Source of the DNA: Amycolatopsis marina
GTDB lineage: Bacteria > Actinomycetota > Actinomycetes > Mycobacteriales > Pseudonocardiaceae
Direction: 5' to 3'
DNA: 64,000 bases
NCBI RefSeq assembly: GCF_900111885.1
Contig: NZ_FOKG01000020.1
Coordinates: 1 to 64,000, forward strand
In this document: positions 17,327 through 25,863 of the stretch, in pieces
Layout: every line of letters starts with the position of its first letter
Position numbering within the stretch: the first letter of the stretch is position 1
The notes under the pieces: generated by a model
Databases searched by the model: none
Told to the model about the DNA's origin: nothing
The model's input: the letters and a program-made list of their open reading frames with translations, nothing else
Made by a program: the position numbers and the translations under genes

Positions 17327-17533
17327 TCAGTCGACGAGCTCGTAGCCGGCGTTGTTGATGGCCGCACGAACGAGTTGGTTGTCGATCGGAACTTTACTGA
17401 TGACAGTGACTTCGCCGTTGGAGATGTCGACGTCCACATCGTCGACACCTGCTACGGACGTCACTGCGGCTGTCACCTTGTTCATGCAGCCCGAGCAGGT
17501 CATGCCCTTCACTGTGTACACGTCAGTACTCAT
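17327..17533 (-). CDS. CopZ-like copper chaperone (HMA domain), copy 1
   Basis: A 68-residue ferredoxin-like HMA domain with the metal motif GMTCSGC near the N-terminus and a typical AAINNAGYELVD ending. It would shuttle Cu(I) to CopA. It is followed at once by the CDGSH gene. A weaker CsoR-type site lies about 42 bases upstream (17575-17590). It is paralogous to the copy at 19643. Confidence 0.9.
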   Translation of the reverse strand: MSTDVYTVKGMTCSGCMNKVTAAVTSVAGVDDVDVDISNGEVTVISKVPIDNQLVRAAINNAGYELVD

Positions 17534-17574
17534 TATCTAGTCCTCTTCGTGTTCGACGGCTGATGCGGAGACGG

Positions 17575-17590
17575 TACCGGGGATGGGTAT
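17575..17590. promoter_or_regulatory. Possible CsoR-type operator
   Basis: On the minus strand: TATACCCATCCCCGGTA. It keeps the outer TATACC and GGTA arms seen at the csoR promoter but has a less symmetric centre. Confidence 0.4.
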
Positions 17591-17637
17591 AGATTATCAA
17601 GGTACGTGGGCGTGGCAGGCGAGCTGAACAAGGCAGA

Positions 17638-17832
17638 TCAGTCGCGTCTAGTGCAGGGAGGGGTCATCGAGACGCTCACCGCAGCGTCTATCGAAACTTG
17701 GCGACCGCGACGGTGGACACGCGCCCGCACCAGCGGCAGTAACATGCCGCAGCACAGGCGCACTATGGCCTCCGCCGAGATCGTCGAGCCGCGGACGCGC
17801 TTGTGGCGGCCTGCTTTCCACAGCTCCTTCAT
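17638..17832 (-). CDS. Possible small protein coupled to the reductase
   Basis: A 64-residue reading frame beginning MKELWKAGRHKRVRG, whose ATG overlaps the reductase stop (ATGA). It has two Cys in VRLCCGML and a basic C-terminus. No family is recognised. The overlap is the only strong support; it may be chance. Confidence 0.3.
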   Translation of the reverse strand: MKELWKAGRHKRVRGSTISAEAIVRLCCGMLLPLVRARVHRRGRQVSIDAAVSVSMTPPCTRRD

Positions 17833-18992
17833 GTCGTCACGCCGAACTTGGCGATCTCCCGCTGCAGCACGGCCAGCCGCTGCGGCCAGTTCACCGCCAC
17901 TGCACCGCTAAGGACGCCTGCGGTGTCGTAACGCACGCAGAAACCGCGCGGGCCTGGCTCCGGCTCGGACTCCGTGCCGGAAGGTAGGCAAAGGACCTGG
18001 ACCCGGTCCTGGTAGACGTCTGTCCAGAAGACGGTCGGCAACTCGGGAGGTGGCTCCAGTCCAACGAGTACTGTTGCCGCGCGGCGCGCATCGGCCACCG
18101 CCGCAGTCCAGTGCTCCCAGCGGATCGCCCGGCCTCCTGTTAGCGCGGACGGAGTGCGTGCGACGTCGCCGATCGCCACGATGTCGCCGGCTACTGCGCC
18201 GTCCGCGGTCACCGCCCGTCGTCGCTCATCCGTGAGCACCCCGTCACTGACATCCAGTCCGGACGTTCCGAGCCACTCGGTGTTGGGCTTCGCTCCCAGA
18301 CCCGTTACGACGGCGTCGGCCTCGAGTGCGGCACCGTTGTCGAGTGATACGTGCCATCGTGTGCCGGCCTTGTCGGTGGAGCGAACTGATTGGCCGAAGC
18401 GGGTGTGCACGCCCCGTGCCCGATGCTGTTCCCACAGCCATTGTGCGACGGCCGGTCCGAGCGCAGCGGCCAGCGGGGTGGCCTGAGCGTCGACCACAGT
18501 GACTTCCCAGTTCCTTGCGCGAGCGGCAACGGCGACCTCGGACCCGATGAATCCGGCGCCGATGATCACCAGATGTCCTGGAGCCTCGGCCAGGACGCCG
18601 CGCAATCGCTCTGCGTCCTCGACAGTGCGTAGTGACAGCGTCCTGTCCATGCCGGGAAGCGTGCGGGCTCGAACGCCAGTTGCGATGACGACGGCGTCGG
18701 ACTCAATGAGTCTGCCGTCGTCCAGCCTCACATACGGACCTGCGAGGTCGAGGTCTACTGCCGCGGTACCGAAGTTCCAGCGCACATCTGTGGCCGAGCT
18801 GGCCAACACTTCGACCACGCCCGAGTTGTGGAGCGCAGCCTTGGACAGCGGAGGACGTGCGTATGGAGCGTGGTCTTCTGCGCCGATGCCGAGTAACTCA
18901 CCGCTGAAGCCGTGGCCGCGCAGTGCTTCGGCAACGCGCAGACCTGCAACGCCACCCCCGACGATGACCACGCGCCCGGACGGGCGCCTCAT
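17829..18992 (-). CDS. FAD-dependent NAD(P)H:ferredoxin reductase
   Basis: A 387-residue two-dinucleotide-fold flavoprotein. The FAD motif is VVIVGGGVAGLRVAEAL, the NAD motif is VIIGAGFIGSEVAVAAR, and the second FAD motif is DIVAIGDVAR. It belongs to the ferredoxin reductases that pair with P450-type ferredoxins. The ATG at 18992 overlaps the stop of the ferredoxin gene (ATGA), so the two are coupled and are probably physiological partners. No P450 lies nearby. A role in copper reduction or redox repair is conjecture from position. Confidence 0.85.
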   Translation of the reverse strand: MRRPSGRVVIVGGGVAGLRVAEALRGHGFSGELLGIGAEDHAPYARPPLSKAALHNSGVVEVLASSATDVRWNFGTAAVDLDLAGPYVRLDDGRLIESDAVVIATGVRARTLPGMDRTLSLRTVEDAERLRGVLAEAPGHLVIIGAGFIGSEVAVAARARNWEVTVVDAQATPLAAALGPAVAQWLWEQHRARGVHTRFGQSVRSTDKAGTRWHVSLDNGAALEADAVVTGLGAKPNTEWLGTSGLDVSDGVLTDERRRAVTADGAVAGDIVAIGDVARTPSALTGGRAIRWEHWTAAVADARRAATVLVGLEPPPELPTVFWTDVYQDRVQVLCLPSGTESEPEPGPRGFCVRYDTAGVLSGAVAVNWPQRLAVLQREIAKFGVTT

Positions 18993-19189
18993 GCTGGGCC
19001 CGCTGAGAGAAGCCGGACCGCGCGTGCCGGGCATTCCTGCACTGCACTGGTGACGTTGTCCCGCTCGTTTTCTGGTGGTTCGGCCACGAACTGGGTGTAG
19101 CCCTCATCGTCGATCCAGAAGACGGCCGGAGCGGCCAACGCGCAGAGGCCGTGTCCCTCGCACCTGTCGAAGTCGATCGTGACATGCAT
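18989..19189 (-). CDS. [3Fe-4S]/[4Fe-4S] ferredoxin, P450-type
   Basis: A 66-residue ferredoxin. The ligand pattern is FDRCEGHGLCALAAP and a distal QECPARAV, so the middle Cys is replaced by His/Gly as in [3Fe-4S] ferredoxins. It starts at ATG 19189 and overlaps the reductase start. It is divergent from csoR, sharing the CsoR-type operator region at 19213-19231, so copper control is likely. Its electron acceptor is unknown. Confidence 0.88.
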   Translation of the reverse strand: MHVTIDFDRCEGHGLCALAAPAVFWIDDEGYTQFVAEPPENERDNVTSAVQECPARAVRLLSAGPA

Positions 19190-19212
19190 TGCTCGTCCCT
19201 TCCTTTGACTGC

Positions 19213-19231
19213 GGTACCCCCCTACGGTATA
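19213..19231. promoter_or_regulatory. CsoR-type operator between ferredoxin and csoR
   Basis: GGTACCCCCCTACGGTATA: outer arms TACC and GGTATA enclose a C-run. It is placed to regulate both divergent transcripts. Confidence 0.55.
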
Positions 19232-19321
19232 CATAGAGGTGCGGTGAGGTCCACGGTTACTCGCCCAAATACGGGTAAGGGGTAACATTGGCTCGTCGGC
19301 ATGAAGTAGAGGAGAAGTGAC

Positions 19322-19603
19322 ATGCGGGGATACTCCGGAGACAAGGAAAACCTGCTCAAGCGACTGCGTCGCATCGAAGGACAGGTTCGGGGACTGCAGC
19401 GGATGGTGGAGAACGACGAGTACTGCATCGACGTGCTCACGCAGATCTCGGCGGCCACCAAGGCACTGCAGTCGGTGTCGCTGGGCCTCATGGACGAGCA
19501 CCTCAAGCACTGTGTGACCGAAGCGATCGAGCAAGGTGGTGACACTGCCACGGAGAAGGTTCGCGAAGCCAGTGAAGCGATCGCGCGCCTCGTGCGGTCG
19601 TGA
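19322..19603 (+). CDS. csoR: Copper-sensing repressor CsoR
   Basis: A 93-residue all-helical DUF156 protein. Cu(I) ligands are all present: Cys35 (DEYCIDV), His60 (DEHLKHC) and Cys64. The N-terminus LLKRLRRIEGQVRGLQRMV is typical. Apo-CsoR binds DNA; Cu(I) releases it. First gene of csoR-copZ-HxHP-copA on the plus strand, with spacings of 39, 47 and 26 bases. Auto-regulation through 19213-19231 is expected. Confidence 0.93.
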   Translation: MRGYSGDKENLLKRLRRIEGQVRGLQRMVENDEYCIDVLTQISAATKALQSVSLGLMDEHLKHCVTEAIEQGGDTATEKVREASEAIARLVRS

Positions 19604-19642
19604 CGTTCGTCAAACAGAAACCAGAGATCGAAGGGAAGTGCC

Positions 19643-19849
19643 ATGGCCGAGACCAATTACGCCGTCAAGGGGATGACCTGCGACCACTGCGTGCGTTCGG
19701 TGACCGAAGAGGTCAGTGAGATCGATGGTGTCACCGAGGTTCTGGTGGATCTGCCCACTGGAGCGGTCACCGTGAAGAGTGCCAAGGACATTGAGGTCGC
19801 CGACGTGCGCGCCGCTGTCGAAGAGGCTGGATACGAACTGACCGCCTGA
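19643..19849 (+). CDS. CopZ-like copper chaperone (HMA domain), copy 2
   Basis: A 68-residue HMA domain with GMTCDHC and the C-terminal AAVEEAGYELTA. The start has GAAGGGAAG upstream. It lies between csoR and the HxHP gene in the copper operon and presumably hands Cu(I) to the CopA N-terminal domain. Confidence 0.92.
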   Translation: MAETNYAVKGMTCDHCVRSVTEEVSEIDGVTEVLVDLPTGAVTVKSAKDIEVADVRAAVEEAGYELTA

Positions 19850-19896
19850 GCGGTCGCTTCTGGATCTGCGGGCCATAGCCTGCGGTAAGGACGGAC

Positions 19897-20796
19897 ATGA
19901 ACACAGCAGGGAAGCTCTCCGCCTACGGTGTAGCGCTCGTCCTGGTCGCCGGTGGCGGCTGGGCGGTCGGCACCGCTGTCGGTCCCTTCGCCGGTCAAGC
20001 CGGCGCGCGCGGCACCGAGGACGCCGGGCACGGGGACACTCACAGCGGCACCGTCGCGGAGGCCGCGCAACCCGACCAGCCCGGCGGGCTGGCGTCGTCC
20101 AGGGGCGAGTACACCCTCACGCCCACCAGCACGACGCTGAACCCCGGGACAACCGAAGAATTTTCCTTCCGCATCCTCGGTGGCGACGGCGAGGCACTGA
20201 CCCGCTTCGACGTCGAGCACGAGAAACGCATGCACCTGATCGTCGTGCGGCGCGACACCGCCGGCTTCCAGCACGTTCATCCGGAGATGAGCACCGACGG
20301 CACCTGGACGGTCCCGCTCGAGCTCGCACAGGCCGGCAGTTACCGGGCGTTCGCCGACTTCGTGCCCGCAGGCGGCGAGGGCGTGACGCTGGGCGTTGAC
20401 CTGGCTGCACCCGGCGATTACCAGCCGGTGAGTTACGAGCCGTCCAGAGTGTCGAACGTCGACGGATACCAGGTGCGTCTGAACGGCGACCTCGCGCCGG
20501 GACAGACCTCCGAGATGACCTTGACAGTGAGCAAGGACGGACGCGAAGTCAACGACCTGCAGCCCTACCTCGGCGCCTACGGGCACCTGGTTGCGCTGCG
20601 GCAAGGAGACCTGGCCTACCTGCACGTACACCCCGAAGGAACGCCGGGAGACGGCAGGACAACGCCCGGTCCCCGGGTCACCTTCTTCGCCGAGGTTCCC
20701 TCCGCAGGCACTTACCGCCTGTTTCTGGACTTTCGGCACGAGGGCAAGGTCCGTACCGCCGAGTTCACCGTCGCGACCGACGGCGACCACCACTGA
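19897..20796 (+). CDS. Exported HxHP-type beta protein, copper-associated paralogue 2
   Basis: A 299-residue protein with an N-terminal hydrophobic segment (about 8-30; YGVALVLVAGGGWAVGTAVG) that would act as an anchor or leader. A His/Asp-rich linker (GHGDTHSG) is followed by two Ig-like halves with GFQHVHPEMSTDGTW and LAYLHVHPEGTPGDG. Homologous to the gene at 15379-16092 over its whole folded part. Located between copZ and copA, so copper-related; it may bind copper outside the membrane after CopA export. Function is inferred from operon position only. Confidence 0.75.
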   Translation: MNTAGKLSAYGVALVLVAGGGWAVGTAVGPFAGQAGARGTEDAGHGDTHSGTVAEAAQPDQPGGLASSRGEYTLTPTSTTLNPGTTEEFSFRILGGDGEALTRFDVEHEKRMHLIVVRRDTAGFQHVHPEMSTDGTWTVPLELAQAGSYRAFADFVPAGGEGVTLGVDLAAPGDYQPVSYEPSRVSNVDGYQVRLNGDLAPGQTSEMTLTVSKDGREVNDLQPYLGAYGHLVALRQGDLAYLHVHPEGTPGDGRTTPGPRVTFFAEVPSAGTYRLFLDFRHEGKVRTAEFTVATDGDHH

Positions 20797-20822
20797 TCCC
20801 GGATCGAGGAAGGAAAATCACG

Positions 20823-23156
20823 ATGACCTCTGACGTGACGAACTCGAAGCCGGATGCCGGTCGCGAGATCGAACTGGCGATCAGCGGCATGACGTGCGCG
20901 TCGTGCGCCATGCGGATCGAACGGAAGTTGAACAAGCTCGACGGGGTCAACGCCACTGTCAACTACGCCACCGAGAAGGCGAAGGTCAGCTTTGGTGAAG
21001 GGGTGGAAGCGGAGCAGCTGGTCGAACAGGTGGAGGCCGCAGGTTACTCCGCCGCGCTCCCCACGGTCCGAGGTGCGGAGTCAAATGCAGGCGAAGGCGG
21101 CGATGAGCCGGATGACCCGATCCGGTCGTTGCGGCAGCGGCTTATCGGGGCGATCGTGCTGTCGGTTCCGGTGATCCTGCTGGCGATGGTCCCGGCGTTG
21201 CAGTTCACCTACTGGCAGTGGATCTCGCTCACCCTGGCAGCGCCGGTGGTGGTGTGGGCCGCGTGGCCGTTCCACCGGGCGGCGTGGGCCAACCTGCGTC
21301 ACGGTGCTGCGACGATGGACACACTCATCTCGATGGGCACCCTGGCGGCGCTGCTGTGGTCGGTGTACGCGCTGCTGTTCGGCAGCGCTGGTGTGCCGGG
21401 GATGACCCACGCGTTCGAGCTCACGGTCCAGCGCATGAGCGGCGACGGCAACATCTATCTTGAGGTGGCCGCCGGCGTGACGACGTTCATCCTCGCTGGC
21501 CGGTACTTCGAGGCACGCTCGAAGCGGCGCGCGGGCGCGGCCTTGCGGGCGCTGCTTGAGCTGGGTGCCAAGGAAGTCGCGGTGCTGCGGGGCGGCCGCG
21601 AAGAGCGCATCCCCACTGATCAACTGGCAGTGGGCGACCACTTCGTGATCCGGCCGGGCGAGAAGATCGCGACCGACGGCGTCGTCGAGGAAGGCAGCTC
21701 GGCCGTCGACGCGAGCATGCTCACCGGCGAGTCTGTCCCCGTCGAGATCGGTCCGGGCGACAAGGTTGTCGGCGCGACCGTGAACTCGGGTGGCCGCCTC
21801 GTCGTACGGGCCACTCGAGTCGGGTCCGACACCCAGTTGGCGCAGATGGCCAAGCTCGTGGAGGAGGCACAGACCGGCAAGGCGGCCGTACAGCGGCTGG
21901 CCGACCGGATCTCCGCGGTGTTCGTGCCCATCGTCATCGCCCTCGCCGTCGGTACGCTCGCGTTCTGGCTAGGGGCGAATGGCTCGGTGTCGGCGGCGTT
22001 CACCGCCGCGGTGGCCGTGCTCATCATCGCCTGCCCGTGCGCACTGGGCCTGGCCACGCCCACGGCTCTTCTCGTAGGAACCGGGCGCGGCGCCCAGTTG
22101 GGCATCCTCATCAAGGGGCCGGAGGTGCTGGAGTCCACGCGGCGAATCGACACCGTTGTCCTGGACAAGACCGGCACCGTCACGACCGGCAAGATGGCGC
22201 TGGTCGACGTGCACGTCGCCAACGAGGTAGCTGTCCAGGAAGTGCTGCGCCTCGCGGGTGCCTTGGAGAACGCCTCTGAGCACCCTATCGCGCAGGCCAT
22301 CGCTCGCGGCGCCGAGGAACGCGTCGGGGAACTGGCTGCTGTCGAGGACTTCACGAACCTCGAGGGCCTTGGGGTCCAAGGCAACGTCGAAGGCCGGGCG
22401 GTCCTGGTCGGGCGTACCGCCCTGCTGGAGCAGTGGAGCCAGCACCTACCCGCTGAACTGGCCGAGGCCAAGGCTGCCGCGGAGAAGCAAGGCAAGACCG
22501 CGGTCGCCGTCGGTTGGGACGGGCAGGCGCGTGCCGTCCTCGTCGTCGCGGACACCGTGAAGGCGACCTCTCGGGAAGCCATCACCCAGCTGCGTGAGCT
22601 CGGGCTCACCCCGGTGCTCCTGACCGGGGACAACGAAGCGGTCGCCAAGTCTGTGGCCGCCGAGGTGGGCATCGACGAGGTCATCGCGGAAGTCCTGCCC
22701 CAGGAGAAGGTGGACGTGGTGACGCGCCTGCAGTCCGAGGGCAGGGTCGTGGCGATGGTCGGCGACGGAATCAACGACGCCGCCGCTCTCGCGCAGGCCG
22801 ACCTCGGCCTCGCGATGGGTACCGGCACCGATGTCGCCATCGAGGCCAGCGACTTGACGTTGGTCCGTGGCGATCTCCGGGTGGCGGCCGACGCGATCCG
22901 GCTGGCTCGCAGGACCCTTGGCACCATCAAGGGCAACCTGTTCTGGGCCTTCGCCTACAACGTGGCGGCCCTGCCGCTGGCCGCAGCCGGTCTGCTGAAC
23001 CCCATGATCGCCGGCGCGGCCATGGCGTTCAGCTCGGTGTTCGTCGTCAGCAACAGCCTCCGACTCCGCAGGTTCCGTGCCAGCGTGACGACAGACGCGA
23101 TGACGCCGGGGACCACCGACGCCGTCACCGTCGAGGAGCCTGTCGCCGCCCGGTGA
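20823..23156 (+). CDS. copA: Cu(I)-translocating P1B-1 ATPase CopA
   Basis: A 777-residue copper exporter. One N-terminal HMA domain has GMTCASC (Cys25, Cys28). Membrane motif CPC is at 404-406, phosphorylation motif DKTGT at Asp448, actuator TGES, and hinge GDGIND; the C-terminal helices carry YNVAALPLAAAGLLNP. All elements of an active ATPase are present. Last gene of the csoR operon. The C-terminal SSVFVVSNSLRLRRF recurs as a fragment at 54150-54194. Confidence 0.95.
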   Translation: MTSDVTNSKPDAGREIELAISGMTCASCAMRIERKLNKLDGVNATVNYATEKAKVSFGEGVEAEQLVEQVEAAGYSAALPTVRGAESNAGEGGDEPDDPIRSLRQRLIGAIVLSVPVILLAMVPALQFTYWQWISLTLAAPVVVWAAWPFHRAAWANLRHGAATMDTLISMGTLAALLWSVYALLFGSAGVPGMTHAFELTVQRMSGDGNIYLEVAAGVTTFILAGRYFEARSKRRAGAALRALLELGAKEVAVLRGGREERIPTDQLAVGDHFVIRPGEKIATDGVVEEGSSAVDASMLTGESVPVEIGPGDKVVGATVNSGGRLVVRATRVGSDTQLAQMAKLVEEAQTGKAAVQRLADRISAVFVPIVIALAVGTLAFWLGANGSVSAAFTAAVAVLIIACPCALGLATPTALLVGTGRGAQLGILIKGPEVLESTRRIDTVVLDKTGTVTTGKMALVDVHVANEVAVQEVLRLAGALENASEHPIAQAIARGAEERVGELAAVEDFTNLEGLGVQGNVEGRAVLVGRTALLEQWSQHLPAELAEAKAAAEKQGKTAVAVGWDGQARAVLVVADTVKATSREAITQLRELGLTPVLLTGDNEAVAKSVAAEVGIDEVIAEVLPQEKVDVVTRLQSEGRVVAMVGDGINDAAALAQADLGLAMGTGTDVAIEASDLTLVRGDLRVAADAIRLARRTLGTIKGNLFWAFAYNVAALPLAAAGLLNPMIAGAAMAFSSVFVVSNSLRLRRFRASVTTDAMTPGTTDAVTVEEPVAAR

Positions 23157-23169
23157 TGCAGGAAACGGC

Positions 23170-23204
23170 AGGTGTGCCCGACGGCCGGGGTCGACGGGCA
23201 CACC
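23170..23204 (+). terminator. Hairpin terminator after copA
   Basis: AGGTGTGCCCG (23170-23180) pairs perfectly with CGGGCACACCT (23194-23204), beginning 14 bases after the copA stop. Confidence 0.7.
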
Positions 23205-23265
23205 TTGTGGGCCCTCGGCAGCGAACGCTCGAAGTCTGTGTAGCGAGCCACGAATACCAGCGATG

Positions 23266-23282
23266 TACTATCGAATCTCGTA
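23266..23282. promoter_or_regulatory. BlaI-type operator (tandem, distal)
   Basis: TACTA TCGAATC TCGTA; 9 of 10 half-site bases match. It overlaps the next site by two bases. Confidence 0.65.
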
Positions 23283-23297
23283 TTAGAGATCATAGTA
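23281..23297. promoter_or_regulatory. BlaI-type operator (tandem, proximal)
   Basis: TATTA GAGATCA TAGTA, offset 15 bases from the previous site, which puts both on nearly the same DNA face one and a half turns apart. It ends 9 bases before the GTG at 23307. Confidence 0.65.
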
Positions 23298-23306
23298 GAT
23301 GTCGCC

Positions 23307-24262
23307 GTGCTCGTCGCAACTCGTGCTGTTCGAATGCTGCCGGAGGCAGATGTGTCACTCTTCCGCGTAAGGCGAGCCGGGCTCGCTTCACGTGCAGACG
23401 CCGTCGCGGTTCAGTTCAGGGATGCTGCCGACGCCGAGGGTATGCCACAGGGCATGAAGGCTGGAGCCCCTCCGCCCGGTACTTCCAATCCCGGCTTTAC
23501 GCCGTACAACAGACACTTCGCTGCTGTCCCGGCGGCGACCTCCTCGATGTCGGTTGTGGTCCGGGCATGCTCGTCCGTCATCTGCTCGACACCCGCCTCG
23601 GCGACTTCCGTATCACAGCTAGTGACCAGTCACTGGCGATGGTGGAAGCGGTTGCCCACCAGAGCAGCGGCGCAGGTGGCGTCGAACTCGTGGTGTCGGG
23701 GATTGAGGACATGCCGTTTTCCGACGAGAGTTTCGACGTCGTCCTCGCGATGGGTGTACTCGAGTACGCGGATGCGGCTGGCGCACTTCGCGAACTGGCG
23801 CGTGTGGTTCGCCCTGGTGGTCTCGTCGTGATGACAATGCTCAACCCGGTCAGCCCGTACCGGTTGTTCGAGTGGTGTATCTACTGGCCGGCGCTCCGTG
23901 CACACGGGCGCGTTCAGGGCTTGCTCGGTACTCCGGCAGAACGTCGGTACGGAGCGCGACGTTCTGGTATCCGGGCGGTTCCCCACTCCCACTTGCGTCG
24001 GATGCTGTACGACGTCGGGCTATGCCCTCAGGAAGCAATCTACTACGACCTCACCCCGCTCGTTCCTCCGCTGGACAAACTGGTACGCCGCTGGAAACGG
24101 GACTGGCGTGTTAACCCCGAGAAAACGGTGGGCAGTGGGGTTCGCCGATGGCTGGGAACCGCCTACTTGGTGTCGGCCCACCGTCCAACGGTTCGCTTGA
24201 AGACGGTGGACGACGAGTTGAACCTGAGTTCTCACGCATCCCACCACACGCCTCTGCAGTGA
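23307..24262 (+). pseudogene. SAM-dependent methyltransferase, apparent frameshift near 23440
   Basis: The body is a class I methyltransferase: motif I DLLDVGCGPGMLVRHLL, then ASDQSLAM, ESFDVVLAMGVLEYAD and VVRPGGLVVMTMLNP. That frame has no ATG/GTG/TTG start after the operators. The only start just past them (GTG 23307) opens another frame whose peptide VQFRDAADAEG reads naturally into ATGHEGWSPSARYF of the main frame around 23440-23447. A one-base indel in the DNA or assembly explains this best. If it is a sequencing error the gene is intact. Substrate unknown. Confidence 0.6.
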
Positions 24263-24290
24263 TATGGACCGTGTCACACCCCTAGCGACC

Positions 24291-24307
24291 TACTATGCGC
24301 AGTAGTG
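24291..24307. promoter_or_regulatory. BlaI-type operator
   Basis: TACTA TGCGCAG TAGTG, 57 bases upstream of the second M23 gene. Confidence 0.72.
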
Positions 24308-24364
24308 GTAACGTTCGCGCAACGGAGCCAGGGTCGCTGGCAACCCGACACGGAGAGGCAGCGC

Positions 24365-25228
24365 GTGCCCCGACACCGATCGTCCAGGCCTGCCGGCCTT
24401 CGGGACAAGCCCACAGCCACCACTGCAAGTACATACTCCGATGGAGTGCCACGTCTGGTGGTCTCGAGTCGGCGTGGACCCACGCCGAACCTGCGTGCGG
24501 CCGCAGTGGTCATCGGTGTCGCCGCAGGCGCCGGTGCCGCGGCCCTCCAATTCCTCGCCGAGCCGCCGATTACCCATCACGAGCCCCGAATCGCACTGCT
24601 CGCGATGGACACAGACGACCCGAGTGACAGGTCTGGCGTGGGCGGAGCTGGCACAGGAGCGGGCGTTTTCCTTTCACCGCAGACGATGCCCCCGCAGGAT
24701 GAGGCGGCGCAACTCAAGGCTGCTGAGCAGGTTAGCAAGGAGCGAATCGCCCGAGAGACAGAAGAGAGGCGGCAGCGGGAGCGGGAAGCAGCGGAAGCGA
24801 AGAAGCGGCAGGAGCGGGAAGCGGCGGAAGAGGCCGCCCGCGGGCGCGTGGTGGCGCCTGTCCAGGGAAGGATCACCTCCAACTACGGGCCACGCTGGGG
24901 CACCACCCACTACGGCCTCGACATCGCCAACGAGATCGGGACGCCGATCCGCGCGGCCATGACGGGCGTCGTCCTCGACGCCGGGGCTGCAAGTGGGTTC
25001 GGACTGTGGGTTCGCCTTCAGCATGAGGACGGCAGTGTCACCGTCTACGGGCACATCAACTCGTACTCGGTGAGCGTAGGGGAGCGGGTCGAGGCAGGCG
25101 ACGTGATCGCGGAGGTTGGGAATCGGGGCAGGTCCACCGGACCACATCTGCACTTCGAGGTCTGGGACCCGAGCGGTAAGAAGCTCAACCCGCTGGCCTG
25201 GCTTCGGGAGGCGGGCGCGGACATCTAA
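24365..25228 (+). CDS. Membrane-anchored M23 peptidase
   Basis: A 287-residue protein: basic N-terminus, a hydrophobic helix (about 42-62), a Gln/Glu/Arg-rich coiled coil (about 115-160, QEREAAEEAARG) and an M23 domain with HYGLDIAN, YGHINS and HLHFEVWD, so Zn ligands are intact. The domain is strikingly like that of 3489-4769 (GPRWG, HYGLDIANxIGTPI, ASGFGLWVR, RGxSTGPHLHFEV). The GTG at 24365 has GGAGAGG upstream; an earlier in-frame GTG at 24305 lies inside the operator and is rejected. Likely a peptidoglycan endopeptidase. Confidence 0.85.
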   Translation: MPRHRSSRPAGLRDKPTATTASTYSDGVPRLVVSSRRGPTPNLRAAAVVIGVAAGAGAAALQFLAEPPITHHEPRIALLAMDTDDPSDRSGVGGAGTGAGVFLSPQTMPPQDEAAQLKAAEQVSKERIARETEERRQREREAAEAKKRQEREAAEEAARGRVVAPVQGRITSNYGPRWGTTHYGLDIANEIGTPIRAAMTGVVLDAGAASGFGLWVRLQHEDGSVTVYGHINSYSVSVGERVEAGDVIAEVGNRGRSTGPHLHFEVWDPSGKKLNPLAWLREAGADI

Positions 25229-25259
25229 CGACCGCAACCGGGTCTGAGCCTCCCAGGTG

Positions 25260-25276
25260 TACTAAGGTAGGTCGTA
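25260..25276. promoter_or_regulatory. BlaI-type operator
   Basis: TACTA AGGTAGG TCGTA, 31 bases upstream of the membrane-protein start. Confidence 0.62.
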
Positions 25277-25307
25277 GTTGTGCGCGGGTAGCCGGAGACG
25301 AGGTTGT

Positions 25308-25796
25308 GTGCGGATGGGTCAGGTCCAGTTTCCGCTGTCTCGAGCTACTGTGGTCGTACCGTCCTGGCGATGGGGCAGGGGAGTCGGGGCGGCGCTCGTG
25401 AGTGCCGCGATCGTTGGCGTGCCTACCGACGTGATCGATACCGACTGGTTCACGAGGATGACTCCCGTTCGTTGGTGGGAGTACCCGGCGTTGGTGCTGA
25501 CGGCCGGGCTGACCGGCCTGTGGTTCGCGATCGCCGTCCGGGGCTCCGCTGATGATCGCGGCCGCACACGTGTGCTCGGTTCCTCGCTGCTCTCCGCCCT
25601 CGCAGTCGGGTGCCCGATCTGCAACAAGATCGTCATCGGACTTCTCGGTGTCTCAGGTGCACTGGGACTGTGGGCACCGATCCAACCAGCCCTTGCGGTG
25701 CTCTCGCTGGCTGTCCTCGTCGTGGCGGTGGTCCTACAATGGCGGAACCGAACGTGCGCAACGGACACTTGCGCCGTCGAATCGGCTGCCGAATGA
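25308..25796 (+). CDS. Four-helix membrane protein with a CPIC motif
   Basis: A 162-residue membrane protein with helices near 22-40, 55-75, 85-115 and 125-148. A Cys pair, VGCPICNKIVIGLLGVSGAL, lies at a helix start, and the tail carries RTCATDTCAVES. I do not recognise the function. The paired Cys suggest redox or metal binding. The GTG at 25308 has AGACGAGG five bases upstream; ATG at 25314 is the alternative. Followed by a strong terminator at 25811. Its own BlaI-type operator lies upstream. Confidence 0.7.
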   Translation: MRMGQVQFPLSRATVVVPSWRWGRGVGAALVSAAIVGVPTDVIDTDWFTRMTPVRWWEYPALVLTAGLTGLWFAIAVRGSADDRGRTRVLGSSLLSALAVGCPICNKIVIGLLGVSGALGLWAPIQPALAVLSLAVLVVAVVLQWRNRTCATDTCAVESAAE

Positions 25797-25810
25797 GTAA
25801 CCGTGAGCGA

Positions 25811-25849
25811 AACGCGGGCTCGATCTTGTTACAAGACCGAGCCCGCGTT
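25811..25849 (+). terminator. Long hairpin terminator
   Basis: An 18-base stem (25811-25828 with 25832-25849, one mismatch) with a three-base loop, between the membrane-protein gene and the minus-strand remnant. It could serve both. Confidence 0.8.
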
Positions 25850-25863
25850 GTCGTCTCATGCGA

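Noticed and set aside
21620..22936. 438-residue frame opposite copA
   Set aside because: Ser/Thr/Arg-rich shadow of a clearly coding ATPase.
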